A stretch of 64,000 nt of DNA from NCBI GenBank assembly GCA_002794785.1, contig NBBA01000004.1:1922001-1986000 (forward strand), written 5' to 3'. The stretch's first letter is position 1. The number at the start of each line of letters is the position of its first letter. Shown piece by piece: positions 10,856-22,219 of the stretch. The position numbers and the translations under genes were made by a program. This DNA is from Coniferiporia sulphurascens. Its lineage: Eukaryota; Basidiomycota; Agaricomycetes; Hymenochaetales; Hymenochaetaceae. Under the pieces are notes generated by a model. It worked only from the letters and a program-made list of their open reading frames with translations, ran no database searches and was not told the DNA's origin.

Positions 10856-13800
10856 ATGCGCTTGCTCAAGCAGCGCCCCGTCGCTGTCTTCCTGGGAATT
10901 TTGTCTGCTCTTGGCTATGCTCATGCCATCGGACAGAAGACTTGCGTCTCCTTCAAGTCTTCGTCGTCGTCTCAATTCACCGTCGTGAGCAAGGGAAAGG
11001 CTGCGCCCGTCCTCATCTCGAAAGACGAATGGCCTGGCGTTCAGAATGCGGCTTCAGAATTCGTCTCCGACATCAAGAAGGTCACCGGAGCTTCTTCGGC
11101 GATATCGAACGCGACCTCTACAGTCAAGTCTTCCACCCCTCCAATCATCATAGGTACCCTAGGACAATCATCACTCATCGACGCCGTCGTAAACCATACC
11201 AACCTCGATGTTTCGTCCGTTTCGGGTGTGTGGGAGGCCTTCATGGTGAAAGAGGTCAACAACCCGCTTCTGGGAGTGGCCAAGGCATTGGTCGTTATTG
11301 GCGCGGACAAGCGTGGAACCATTTTCGCGCTTTATGATCTTTCGGAGCAGTTCGGTGTTTCCCCCTGGTATTGGTAAGTTTGTACCTCTCTAAAGTATCT
11401 ACGACTATTTGTTGACATCGAAACCAATAGGTGGGCAGATGTCCCTACTACCCAGAACCCGAATATCTTCATCTCTTCTTCCGGATGCTCGCACGGCACT
11501 CCCACCGTAAAATACCGTGGTATATTTTTGAACGATGAGCAGCCTGCTTTGCAAAACTGGGCTATGGAGAAGTTCACCAACGGTACCGGGGCCGCGCTAA
11601 CTGGGTCCCCGTTCAATCACTTTTTCTACGCGAAATTGTACGTATGCCTCCAAAGATTATGTATCAGTTTTGGCTTAAATGTCGGATAGGTTTGAGCTTA
11701 TCCTACGTCTGAAGGGGAATTACCTTTGGCCAGGTGAGCGCCTTCATTCATTCTCACAAAAGACATGGGCTAATACTTGGTTTCTAGCTCAGTGGAGCAG
11801 GTACTTTTTTATATAATTACGAATCCTGTGTTAACTGTTTGGTTAACTACTTCTTTCTTCCCTAGCGCCTTTGGTGTCGACGACACGCAAAACCAACCTT
11901 TGGCAGACTGGTACGGGATTGTGATGGGCACTAGGTAAGCGTTTCAACGCCCGTCATTTCTTTTAAATAATTTGACCTTGCTAGTCACGAGGAACCTATG
12001 ATGCGTTCTATCCCAGTTGAATGGACACTGTTTGGAGTAGGAGACTGGAACTACGAGACGAACTCACAGTTTATCTACAATTTCTGGGTCAACGGAACCA
12101 TACGTGCTAAGCCGTACGAAAACATCTTTACCGTGGGTATGCGTGGAGACGGAGACCGTAAGTTACACTTTTGTACTCAGGGATGTAGCTAACGGGTTCT
12201 CTATACTTAGTCCCTGCCGTGTCGGATGGCATTACTACACTGCAGAAAGTTATTTCAGACCAGCGCCAGATTTTATCGAACGTCTTCAACGTGACCGATG
12301 TTACAACCATCCCGCAGATGTGGGCACTATGTAAGCCGAATGCCAAAGATTTGAGATATCCCACTGAGTTGATGATGCACCTCAGACAAAGAGGTACTTG
12401 GTTATTACGATGATGGCTTGGTAGTTCCAGACGACGTAACATTGCTCTGGAGTGACGACAAGTAAGCAATACGTCTTACTGCAGCCTTGTTTTCGCTGGA
12501 CGTTGTTCCCTTTTGTGATGTAGCTGGGGAAATATGGTGCGGCTGCCCGTGCCAAGCGAATTCAACCGAACCGGAGGTGCAGGTGTTTACTATCACGTAA
12601 GCGGTTCTGATCTTTCTCTTATTGCTATTACTAATTTTTTGCTTTAGTATGATTATGTGAGTATCAATCCGCGCGGTAAAGTACTACTGAGGTCCTTAGA
12701 ATCTTTGCAGGTTGGAGATCCTAGAGATTACAAATGGATCACAGTGCGTTAATTGCTAAGTCTTTCTTGCTTGTCAAAAACTGAACGGATGAATCAAACA
12801 GACCTCACAAATGTCTAAAGTTAGTTTCGGATCCACCCAGGATGCGTTTCTATGAGTATAGAGGCTCATTTCTACGTTCTAGACCTTTGAGCAACTCTCG
12901 CTAGCTCTAGACCGCCAAGCTAACCGAATTTGGATTCTGAATGTTGGCGATTTGAAACCTTACGAATTGAACACGGAGTTCTTCCTGACTTATGGCTGGG
13001 ATTCCTCGCTATGGTCGTATGACAACCTTGATACGTTTGTTTCGACATGGGCACAACGTGAATTCGATTTGTCGGTAAATACGGCGAACGAGGTTTCGAC
13101 AATAATGACGAACCTCACGCGGTGGAATAACCGGCGGAAGCCTGAGCTGCTGAACGGCACAACCTACAGCTTGTCTGATTACAGAGAGTATGTTGGGCAT
13201 TTGTTATATGTTGGAACTCAAAGCTGATCTGCGGAATTACTTAGAGCGGAAAACGTCGTCAATGCCTGGAACGCTTTGGTCAACGCTTCAACAGAAATCT
13301 ACGAAAGCCTTACCGACGACTATAAGGCTGCCTTCTTTGAGACCGTTCAGCACCCTGTCCTGGCGAGTTCAACGATTGCAAACATGTGGATCGCACAAGG
13401 AATAAACAACCTCCGAACATCACAAGCGCGTCTAAGTGCCAATAACTACGCTGACCAGGTTGAACAATTGTTCGAAGAAGATTACTCGCTTGAGACAGAA
13501 TACCACCAGCTGCTAGATGGGAAATGGGATCAGTACGTATTACACGATTCCTTCGCTTCTGCGCTAACCCATGTTTGTAGCATGATGGACCAGACACACG
13601 TTCAATACTACTACTGGCAACAGCCAATGACTAACACGTATGCTTCGTACATTAAATCGATCGGGTGAGAGCACAGTCTCATTTTGTCACAGGATGCCGC
13701 CCATTTCTCGTGTGCAGAGCAAGAAGCAAGCTCTGCCTGGTGCGATGCGAATTTCTCCAGAGGGAACGCTAGGAACATGGTGCGCATATTAATGTAGTAT

Positions 13801-14973
13801 GAAGTAAGATAACTGACTGTCCGTCAGGCCGGGCGACAATCCGAACCAGTGCGCCCAGCAATACAGTTGTCCTCCGCCAACCATCACCCTCGACTCTTTC
13901 GTCCCATACGGCTCGCGCTATATCGACGTTGGCGCCGGTGGTCCTTCCCCGTTCACATTCACAGCGACTTCGAATGCCTCATGGCTGATACTGACGCCAA
14001 ACAAAGGCTCAGTCTCACCCTCCAACCCAGAAGTGCGACTTTTTGCGACTGTTGACTGGAGTAAAGTGACGGGCGCGGAGACGGCGGAAATCACCTTCGA
14101 TGCAGACGTTCAGGGACAACCTTCGATGAGTACTCCGGCTTACTTCGTGGCGAACCACACGGTGGCACCGAGTGGATATAAAGGTGGGGTTACCTCCTTA
14201 TTTTCTATTATATTTGTCGGTGATTAACGGAAAACAGGTTACGTCGAAGGCGACGGAGGAGTTTCCATCGAGGCCGCGCATGCATCTAGGAACACAAGTG
14301 TAGCAGGTGTCACCTGGGTAGAGCTTCCAGGCTATGGAAAGACACTTTCGGGGGTTACGCCATGGCCACGGACAGGTAACAACTACGGCAATTTCACACC
14401 AGGCTCCGGTCCGAGCATGTGAGTGCTCATTCCTGCTTATCAACACTGTCTTTGTAGATATTAAACTGTTGCACTCCGCTCCGCCAGTGAATATGACTTC
14501 CTGAACTTCAACACGGTCAACGATGGAGGAAACGTCTCTGTGACCGTGCTTGTATCGCCCACGCTGAATTATTTGGGCCCGGACGAGCCGATCTCAGTCG
14601 CTATTCAGATGGATAATGAGACACCTCAGACGGTCGCGTTCATTCCTGCATCTGCACCTGGCACTCTTCCAGCACAGTGGGATGGTAATGACGGGTTCGT
14701 CGCAAATGCGATCGTCAGCGTCGTCACAAGCTGGCCAGCAGCTCCCGGCGCCCACACGCTCAAGGTTAGTATTTGTCGTTTCCAAAGTATGGGGAATATG
14801 TTTAATACTGTCTATAGGTCTGGATGGTCGAACCGGCAGTCGTCGTTCAGAAAGTCGTCATAGGTACGCCTGCCTGACCACCCGGCGGATGAAGCTCTAA
14901 TAACCTCTGACGCACAGATACCGGAGGTGTACGTCCGAGTTATTTGGGACCGCCCGAAAGCATTCTGCTTTGA
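10856..14973 (+). CDS. GH115 xylan alpha-(1->2)-glucuronidase, intact left copy
   Basis: Secreted glycoside hydrolase family 115 enzyme, which removes 4-O-methyl-glucuronic acid side chains from glucuronoxylan. A signal peptide occupies about residues 1-24 (hydrophobic AVFLGILSALGYAHA). I place 21 exons: 10856-11373, 11431-11637, 11690-11733, 11788-11800, 11866-11934, 11985-12157, 12211-12330, 12386-12461, 12524-12596, 12648-12656, 12711-12743, 12802-12819, 12883-13187, 13245-13532, 13581-13637, 13693-13779, 13828-14183, 14238-14418, 14488-14764, 14818-14863, 14918-14973. They sum to exactly 1002 codons. Family landmarks are DKRGTIFALYDLSEQ, GVSPWYWWADVP, KYRGIFLNDEQP, GIVMGTSHEEPM, RIWILNVGDLKP, YYWQQPMTNTMPP and the C-terminal domain ending in DTGGVRPSYLGPPES. 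Exons of 9, 13 and 18 nt occur. The gene faces UstYa-1 tail to tail, 158 bases away. Confidence 0.92.
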
Positions 14974-15131
14974 TTGTAAAAAATATGAAACAGTGTTGCG
15001 TTTAACAATCACTGTCTCCAGCCATACCCATTCGTTGATTTGATTTGCATCAATAAATACTGAAATAAGGATCTGAGCAATTATTTGTACAGCGTAGCAA
15101 GAGTGACCATGCACAATAAACAACGAAGTCT

Positions 15132-15835
15132 TTACTGATCGGCACCGAGCTCTTCGTGCGCATAAAGCCGTTCGATCTCCGCATACACCTTCGACCAGTC
15201 CCGACAATTATTGTGCGTAACAAACGGTTGCACCGACTTGCCGCCGTACTCGCTCCGCACCTGTTCCAGTTGAATATCCGAGCGGCACAGTATCGTCTGT
15301 CTGATGTAGTCAAGACAAAAGTGAGCTTCAGGCAATACGGGGATGTCCCTATCCGATTTCCTCTGGACGACATTCTGCCGCACAGTGTCGAGACAGTCAA
15401 GGGCGTGGAACATCGCCAAGCGGTAACGCCGTCTATCCAACCCTTCCCCGAGGGTAACATATCCGTCGCCGGGTGGACGGATCGCATTCCATTGAGCGGC
15501 ACCTTCTGGAGTATCGAGCTGGAAGTTGACAGAGTCTTCCACTGTAAGGGCTACCTGCTTGAGGGAAATATCCCACTCTCGCGGTGACGTTTGTTGTGAG
15601 CCTGCAGGGAGGACAATTTAGTCAACAAATGGAAGAGGGGCACATTATTGGAACACACACCGCCCAATTTCTCTCTTCGGAGCACATCTGAAACGATGGG
15701 TATACTGGGCGGCGCAGGAATATACAAGGGGAGGAGAACATTGAGCGCAGTGACGAAGACGAGGACGGCGACTGCTAGCCGCAGACTGGCGCCGCTCGCC
15801 TGCTCGCCGTGACTGAGGGAGGATCCCCCCTGCAT
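15132..15835 (-). CDS. UstYa-family (DUF3328) membrane protein with degenerate motifs, left copy (UstYa-1)
   Basis: Two exons (15661-15835 and 15132-15601; 214 residues). A single N-terminal membrane helix at about residues 19-42 is followed by a Pro-rich stalk and a lumenal domain typical of the UstYa/DUF3328 family. Characterised members are copper-type oxidases that cyclise ribosomal peptides in ascomycetes, using two HxxHC motifs. Here both motifs are altered: HALDC (second His is Asp) and EAHFC (His positions shifted). The surrounding frame is conserved (LDYIRQ, CRSDIQLE, NNCRDW), so the fold is probably kept but metal binding is doubtful. Transcribed divergently from UstYa-2, with 251 bases between start codons. 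The right-arm copy has the same motif changes, so they predate the duplication. Confidence 0.88.
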
Positions 15836-16086
15836 CGTGGTCGTGGTATAAGGGTAGGATACACGGTAGAGAAACGCGTTCCTACGTTAAGCGGATTACA
15901 GTGGGAACTGGCTTCATTGCTTTCAATTGTATTTCCAAGTTTAGCAACCATCACTGCATTTCACGAGTCTGCATCATGCTGATTCGTGCATCATTCTGGC
16001 CCCGAGTTAATTATAAGAAAAGCTCGGTGCATTTCGATCCCACTTCCGGAACAATCGTTTCAGCCCTTACACCCACGACGACGACG
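15836..16086. promoter_or_regulatory. shared promoter of the divergent UstYa pair, left copy
   Basis: The two UstYa start codons are only 251 bases apart and point away from each other, so one short region must serve both. It ends in four ACG triplets directly before the UstYa-2 ATG; the right copy has six. Confidence 0.6.
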
Positions 16087-16753
16087 ATGAAGGGCTCCCT
16101 TCTGCCCACCGTCGCCGTCCTCCTCGCCCTTTCACTCGTAAATCTCGTCGTTGTAGTCAAGAGATTGGCGGTCTTCAACGGCCTTAGAAAGGCGGAGACA
16201 TACAGTTAGTGGCCATCCGCATTGAATGCTCTTGATACTGAAAGTGACCACAGGCTATGTTGGAAATGATTTTCCTGAGCTCCTACCCCTCAATCGTCCC
16301 CTCACTCTCATCGACACCGTCTTCACCAACAGCACGGCGGATTACCCTATCCAAGGTCCAGACGCCGAGGCTGCATGGAGTCGCATCTATCCCAACGGCT
16401 TTGGCTTCGTCCGCCTCGGATCCGAGCGTCGCATCCTCTGCGTGTCCATGTTCCACCAGCTGCACTGCGTCGAGAAGCTGCGTCGCGCACTCGATAACCC
16501 TGACGACCCGATCGCTACGCTCCCACACCTGCAGCACTGCATGAACTACATCCGCCAGATGGTCCTGTGCGGATCGGACCTGACGCTTGAACCTGAAGAG
16601 CATGACCCGGTGAGCCACAAATCGGAGGCGACGGGAGTAGGAGTGACGCATACGTGTCGGGACTGGTCCGTTGCTTATGACACGATCAACGACAACTATG
16701 CGAGGTGGCTGGAGTACTGGGAGACAGTGAAGGATACGGTGCCGAATTCATGA
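16087..16753 (+). CDS. UstYa-family (DUF3328) oxidase-like protein with intact motifs, left copy (UstYa-2)
   Basis: Two exons (16087-16204 and 16254-16753; 205 residues). An N-terminal membrane helix covers about residues 6-25, followed by a lumenal domain. Both family motifs are canonical: HQLHC and HLQHC, spaced about 30 residues apart, followed by MNYIRQMVLCGSD and a C-terminal HTCRDW. In characterised members these histidines and cysteines are needed for peptide oxidation and cyclisation, so this copy is expected to be catalytically competent. The substrate is unknown: no precursor peptide with repeated cores was seen in the window. Basidiomycetes carry many such genes outside known peptide clusters. 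Confidence 0.9.
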
Positions 16754-16992
16754 TGGCTTGTAGACACGAAAATAGGATGCACAGCATTTGAGATACCTCC
16801 AGTGTAATATATATCAATCATAGGGCTCTCCGTTTCAGGGGCACCGTCAGTGTGGGTCATATCAAATGCCCTGGGAGCGCATCTAAAAAATATTGCATCA
16901 AGCAGTCACGTCTCAGCGAGATCGCAGAGTGGCGTCAATAAATTATCCGTCCGGACAACAGGGCGAAGGAGTCCACTGAACGCCGTTCTAAA

Positions 16993-18084
16993 TCAAATAG
17001 AAGGCGATTGCTGAATGTAGATGCCTGGTAACGCGTTAGGACGATAAGTAACGTCGGACGCTACATTGCTGATAGAGACTCACCAAAGCGAGGCTTGAAG
17101 TAGTAATCTTGCCAGAACTCAATGTAGCAACTCACACCCCTGCACAGCAGTTCTATCGTCTGTAGACTACCCGACGGCCCGCACCAGAACTCGTCTGATG
17201 TGTGTGTCGAATTCTCCTCTAGACCGACCGTCGCAATGACCTTATCGCGCGGCGGCTTCGTTTCCCAAGATAACATTCGCTCGTCGAGCTCCGTCGTGGA
17301 AGTGACGTTCCACACCTCTATCCTCGATGTGTCGCCTGCAAGGTGCAATGTCTGGTTGCGATCCTGCAAAACATCCCAGGTCGGAATCGTTGACACCACA
17401 CGGCAGCGCTCCATCCCGTAATCGTGAACACGAAACTGAGCAACCATCGTAATCTGTAGACATATTGTAATTTATATCTAAAACACGTTTGATACGGACG
17501 TACGTGATCTGTAAGCAGAACGCGATGATCGCCGGGTGCAACACGTCCATTGAACGAGAAATGTGCGTGTCCGTCGTCTGGAAACACATAGTTCCGGTGA
17601 ATGTGGTCCACTGGCTGGAAGAACGGTGGAAAGACATCTAGTGTGTCCGGGAGGGCCGCTTGCGAGACCTCGGGCGATAGCTTGTCGAGACCAACATATA
17701 CGCTTGGACGTTCGAGAAGACCTGGGTCGGGCCGCTCGTGGTTGGTATCTCCGTGCACGACAGTCGCACCGAGGAGATTGTGCAGCTGCCATTGTGCGTG
17801 AGCATTGAGGAAGAGGAAGACGAGCGATGCCACAGAGCAGATAAGGGTCAGCACGACCGTCGCCGTGAGCAACCATCGAGAAACAGAGCTGGTCTCGTTG
17901 AGATTCGAGTCTATCCATGCTGCCTTGGGTTCTCGAAGAAGCTCTGCCGTCTGTTATGAGCGAGGTCCGATGGAGGCGTGTTGGACTCACCATCGTCTAC
18001 CGGCCCACCGGACAGTGTGCTCAGCGGCGTCGACTCGTCGCCATCGTCGACGGGCAGCGGCGAATATTTCGAATTGCTATTCAT
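16993..18084 (-). CDS. uncharacterised type II membrane protein, left copy
   Basis: Four exons (17991-18084, 17504-17931, 17084-17453, 16993-17024) give 307 residues. A short cytosolic tail rich in Asp/Ser/Pro (YSPLPVDDGDESTPL) precedes one hydrophobic helix at about residues 52-75. The lumenal part contains YVGLDKL, a stretch with DDGHAHFSFNG, and then QFRVHDYGMERC. I recall similar unnamed proteins with a DYGMExC motif from other Agaricomycetes but know no function. The lumenal domain has several Cys and N-glycosylation sequons. It lies tail to tail with UstYa-2 (239 bases) and shares its type II architecture. The right copy has identical exon lengths and no lesion, so the gene has been maintained in both arms. 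Confidence 0.8.
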
Positions 18085-18235
18085 TGTCGTAGTTCGTAAT
18101 CAGGAAGTGTGTAGAGTTAGGGTGCCTGTGCATTCGGCGCCGGCTTTTGTTGCGAGAGCCATAGTGGGAGCGGACAGATCCTGTCTGACTGTGTCTGCAT
18201 TCCTCACCAAAGCGGGCGTCGATCTCGATGAGGCT

Positions 18236-19699
18236 CAGGCTCACAAGATAACGAGCGACTGTATGCAGGCGACCTGTCGGGTAATATTGCTGTGACCTCA
18301 ACGCGCACACTGCGTCCCATAGCAAGCTGGAAGGCGCATACAGACGGTATCCTCGGCGTGCAGGAATGAACGTCGAGCATAATCACGTATGCGCATTCCT
18401 TAATGTTCATTACAGACATTGAATCTTATACTTTGATAGACACGGAAGAGACAATAAGCTGCATGTGTGGACGCGTGTGCTCGCACTGCACGCGGTCGGC
18501 GACGCTGCTTCAAGCCCAGATCTGCCTACGCCCATTCTATGCTATTCACTAGACGTCAATGCGCTGAATTTCTGCTGTTTCTCGCTGCTGGCTGGTCTTT
18601 CTTCTGAACCGAGATCATGCGCCTTTCCACTCGGTGAATCTGCCCTCATTGCGGTCCCTAATCTTGTCGAGTCTTCTCTGGTCAGCGTCTCCCGTGTGGG
18701 GTCTGCTTTTGCACTCTGACTAAAGTTAGGCAGATGTATGGGAGCTCCCATCATGTACGAGGATGCATGCTGCTGTCGGAAAGTTAGAAGCACCCGAAAT
18801 GAAGATGGAGGGCTGGCAGCCCGAAGGCGATGGGCGCGGCAAGACGAAGACAGGCAAGCCAATGCCTTGTCTGCATTTTGTGACTTTGTTGACTGAGTTA
18901 GTTTTGAAAGGTATACTGATGTCACTGCACCTTTTCTGAAGTCGGAAGGGCTGCACCTTCTTTCCGCATATGAGAGCGGAGAGGTTATTCTGCGGCGATA
19001 CACAGGGGATCGAGAGAGATCGATTGAAGGTCGTGGATGGGAGAGTGTGTGGAGGACGAGGCAGCACAACGAGTCAGGCATGTTTTTTCATTGAGGAGTG
19101 AGGGTCTATTTCTTGACGTCGAGCAGTGATGGCGATGGCTGTTTCGGTTGACTGCTCTTTTGGTTTGACTGTATCGGCAGACCACAATGTGGTGCGGTAT
19201 GACTTGAGTGTATGCGGGCGTTATTGAAGCGAAGTGAACACTATCTGACAATCATGTTTAGGCAGAGGAAGGCGACGAGCAGCGTTTCTGTAAATACAGA
19301 ATCAAGCAAGCTGGATGTGGCTGTATTGGGCTGCGGTCAGACGGACGTGTGTGTGCTATTAGTGGTTGGGACGGGAAGTAAGATTTCTCATGAATTATCT
19401 TGTATAGGGGCGTGGCTTAATAATTGGTTCAGGATTCGGCTTTTTCCACAAAGCCATTCAAGTCTCTTGGTACGCTTTCGTATCACAAGAAGACACTTGC
19501 TTTTGCGTTTCACTCTGTCCAGTCTCCAATTTGTCCGTTATCGGGAGACGGAAGTAAGTATAACTTGGACGAGGACGACAATGACGAATTGACTGAAGAA
19601 GAGAAGGATAGCCGCAGTCGCTGGCTCGCTGGCGGTGCCCAGGATGAGAGACTGACCCCGTGGCGTCTTAAAGACTTCAGTAAGAGCAGACAAAAGTAA
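18236..19699 (+). pseudogene. ASA1: ASA1 WD40 protein, decayed left copy
   Basis: Remnant of the ASTRA-associated WD40 protein that is intact on the right (37864-39384). Against that copy it shows a net 87-base loss near 18233-18241, removing the start codon and about 26 codons. It also has TGG to TGA at 18367-18369 in VQEW, a one-base loss near 18930 (CACCTTTTCTG against CACCTATTTCTG), and a second one-base loss near 19441 (GGCTTTTTCC against GGCTATTTTCC). Many family blocks are still readable, such as HGRDNKLHVWTRV and the tail around DFSKSRQK. The several independent lesions make it non-functional unless truncated products matter. The next gene, BSD2-like, starts 218 bases downstream. Confidence 0.88.
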
Positions 19700-19917
19700 T
19701 AATGATTCGGATACCCGTATAGTGACCTCATTGTATGACACATCGTTGATTATTAAGCCATTGGCGTCACTTTCTTCCCCTTTTGGAAGATGGCGTTACA
19801 GGCACCAAGCCAACACTCACTGCCTCAGCAACAGAGCAGCGACACGCCGCAGTCGTTCTGCTATCGACATTCACAACAACTACTGGCGCCCATAATCTGG
19901 CAGATTAATCTTTCATC

Positions 19918-21382
19918 ATGTCCCGAGGCGGCTACGCACCTCTCCCGGTTTCTCTGAATGCGTCTCACATTGCTGCGGAGGAGGAGATGGAGAGGGCTTT
20001 CGAGTCGGACGATGGGGATCAGCAGGAGACGAATCCTCTGACGGGGCAGCACATCCAGCCGAGGTCGACTACGATATCGCCGACACAGTCGCAGGAGGCT
20101 CCTTCGTACGACTTTGAAAGAGAGTACGACCTCCCACCTCCAGGGAGCCCACCAGCGTCGGCGTTAGGCAACACGAACGGGATTATCCCCTCTCCCTCGG
20201 CGATTCTCAGGCAAGAATCAAGGCCCCTCGACTCCAGGCCCTCGTTCTTCCGACGGGCAGTGGGTGCCCTGCTACCCCAGCACTATACCCGCATTCCAAC
20301 ATCTGACGGTGGAGCCGCTGCGAGAGCCCGCGGAAGTGGGATTGAAAATGATGGGGTGTTCGCCAATGTCTTAGCCAGATCTACCCGTGCTAGGGCAGAC
20401 GCAGGTGAGAACGGTGATGTTCATGTTATGCCCGAGGAAACGCAGAAGGATGCGCCACCGGTACGAATATCTTATCACTTAACGCAGTCGAATTGCGTGT
20501 TCACACCAGAAATGTTCTATAGTCGTATGCTGCCGCACAGGCAGATGCTGTCCCCCCATACTGGGAAACAACCGTTCACGCTCCTGCTCTCGGTGGTGCG
20601 GATGATTTGCTGATAGACGGACTACACGCTGGGACCATATTCTCCTTCGCCTGGAACTTCTTAATTTCGATATCCTTCCAATTCGTCGGATTCATGCTCA
20701 CGTACCTCCTCCACACAACTCACGCCGCAAAGTACGGTTCAAGGGCTGGCCTTGGAGTAACTCTGATTCAGTATGGACTGTACTCGAGATCCTATGGCTC
20801 AGACGGCTTTGGTGGCGGCTCGGATTCCGATACCGACGCCGGGGAGCCAACTGTGGCCGGTCAGGCTATGCGTCTGGCGCGTCGTGGCCTTCACACATTT
20901 GCACCGCGAATGTGGATGTCGACCTCGCCCACTCCGGCTGACAACACAGCAACAGACGAACCCATGCAAAACACCTACATGCACGATTGGCTTTCTTTCC
21001 TCCTCATGACCATTGGTGCGTTACAGATTCTTTCAGAAGAAATCGGGAGAAAGAAAGAAAGAAAAAAGTATCGCTTATACTTACTTTGACAGGCTGGTTC
21101 CTTCTCCTTTCTTCCATCCTCGGGTTCGCCCGCGTGAAAAGATGGGAGCGCAGCGTCCACACTCCAACACCGCCGCCTGTGCTCTCGCGGGAAGACGTCG
21201 AGCGTGATCGGGAGCTGCGCGAGCGTCTGGAGCAAGTCTTCGGCTTCGACCTCGAGGAGGAGGAGGATCAGGAGCGGGCTGCCGCCGCCGCCAACGCCGA
21301 CGGACGCACCAGCCCCAGTGAAAGTGTATCCACAGAAGAGGCGAATATCCGGCGTGACTTGCGCGCTATGGGACTTATCTAG
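19918..21382 (+). CDS. BSD2: BSD2/NDFIP-like membrane adaptor
   Basis: Three exons (19918-20460, 20523-21015, 21093-21382; 441 residues). The N-terminal 180 residues are polar and Pro/Ser-rich. They are followed by DGVFANVLAR and SYAAAQADAVPPYWETTVHAP, hallmarks of the Bsd2/NDFIP family. Three hydrophobic segments follow: FSFAWNFLISISFQFVGFML, the Gly-rich GSRAGLGVTLIQYGLY, and FLLMTIGWFLLLSSILG. In yeast Bsd2 works in the ER/Golgi/endosome as an adaptor of the Rsp5 ubiquitin ligase, sending metal transporters such as Smf1 to the vacuole. The C-terminus is charged (LEEEEDQERAAAA). Its spacing to the ASA1 remnant marks the boundary of the left arm. Assignment rests on motif and topology. Confidence 0.88.
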
Positions 21383-22219
21383 ACGGACTAGCGCATTAGC
21401 AGTTAGTTAATTAGCATTACCTCGGCTCTCTCTGCCTTCCGCCTCGTCGTATTTGTCCACGGTCCCTCCGCGCAGTTGTCAATCGTTATTTTGTATTTGT
21501 TCAGGAACTCATTTATTAATATGGTTGCAAAAAAAAGTTTTGAAGTTCTGGTTATAGTTTTTTCTTCTTGTTTTTCTTGTTTATTTACGGACTCGGATCT
21601 TGATTGGGACTTTGCCCAGTATATGTATACACCTCCCTCCAGCAAATATACGTTCCTGTAGTTTAGACACAAATTTAATGAAGGGCTCCGGCGCTAGTGC
21701 ATATACAGTACATGTGTAACCGATGACTGCGTGCAAGCCTGACTGCTCTCGACTCTTACAAACTTACAATATACATGTATATCGACACAGATCTAGGCCT
21801 CAAGAAGCTCCAACAACCAGAACGTTGTGGCCCCCGTCACGGTCTTAAAATACAGCAGCAGTGCAGCGCTACTGCGACCGCAGTCCTGAGCTGCGAGCTG
21901 AGCTGCGTCCACAGTCCACAGTCCGTCCGAGTCAACTCTCTGCAAATTGCCATCTACCGCTGGGCCAGTAGTATATAATGGAGACCACGCCCCTCCGCCT
22001 GATGATACCGACCCTCCCATCTTGGCTGATAGGACCCTCAGACCCACTCAAGTCGCATCCCCCCTCACCTCGAGAGGGAAGGAAGGTTGTTCACTAGCCG
22101 CATCAGTTACAGATCCCTCGCCTTTCGAAGGGCATACTGTACGTAAAACCACCAACTTAACCGGAAGCAAAAGAAAAAAGAAAAAAAAGCAGAAGAACAT
22201 CGAAACGAAAAAAAAAAGA
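21383..22219. other. intergenic region between BSD2-like and HEN1
   Basis: About 840 bases. A-rich tracts at 22150-22218 directly precede the HEN1 ATG. The open frame before that ATG has no recognisable protein features. No other feature was seen. Confidence 0.4.

Larger units (their letters stand above)
10650..19705. repeat. left arm of a large inverted duplication
   Basis: This segment matches the reverse complement of about 37864-47000 gene by gene: GH115, UstYa-1, UstYa-2, type II membrane protein, ASA1. Exon lengths are identical in the three middle genes (175+470, 118+500, 94+428+370+32 nt). Introns and intergenic gaps also align, with substitutions and small indels. On the GH115 side similarity continues through the promoter (shared TAAAGTCCGAGC and blocks further upstream) and fades near 10650. 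On the other side it ends just past the ASA1 stop. Confidence 0.9.

Noticed and set aside
17478..17993. 171-codon antisense frame MVSPTRLHRTSL in the left arm and its right counterpart
   Set aside because: It is a different frame of the type II membrane protein exon and lacks the membrane helix and the conserved DYGMExC part.
15132..18084. Ribosomal peptide (dikaritin-like) cluster around the UstYa genes
   Set aside because: No gene for a secreted precursor with repeated cores and no UstYb, tyrosinase or peptidase partner was seen, so only the UstYa genes are reported.
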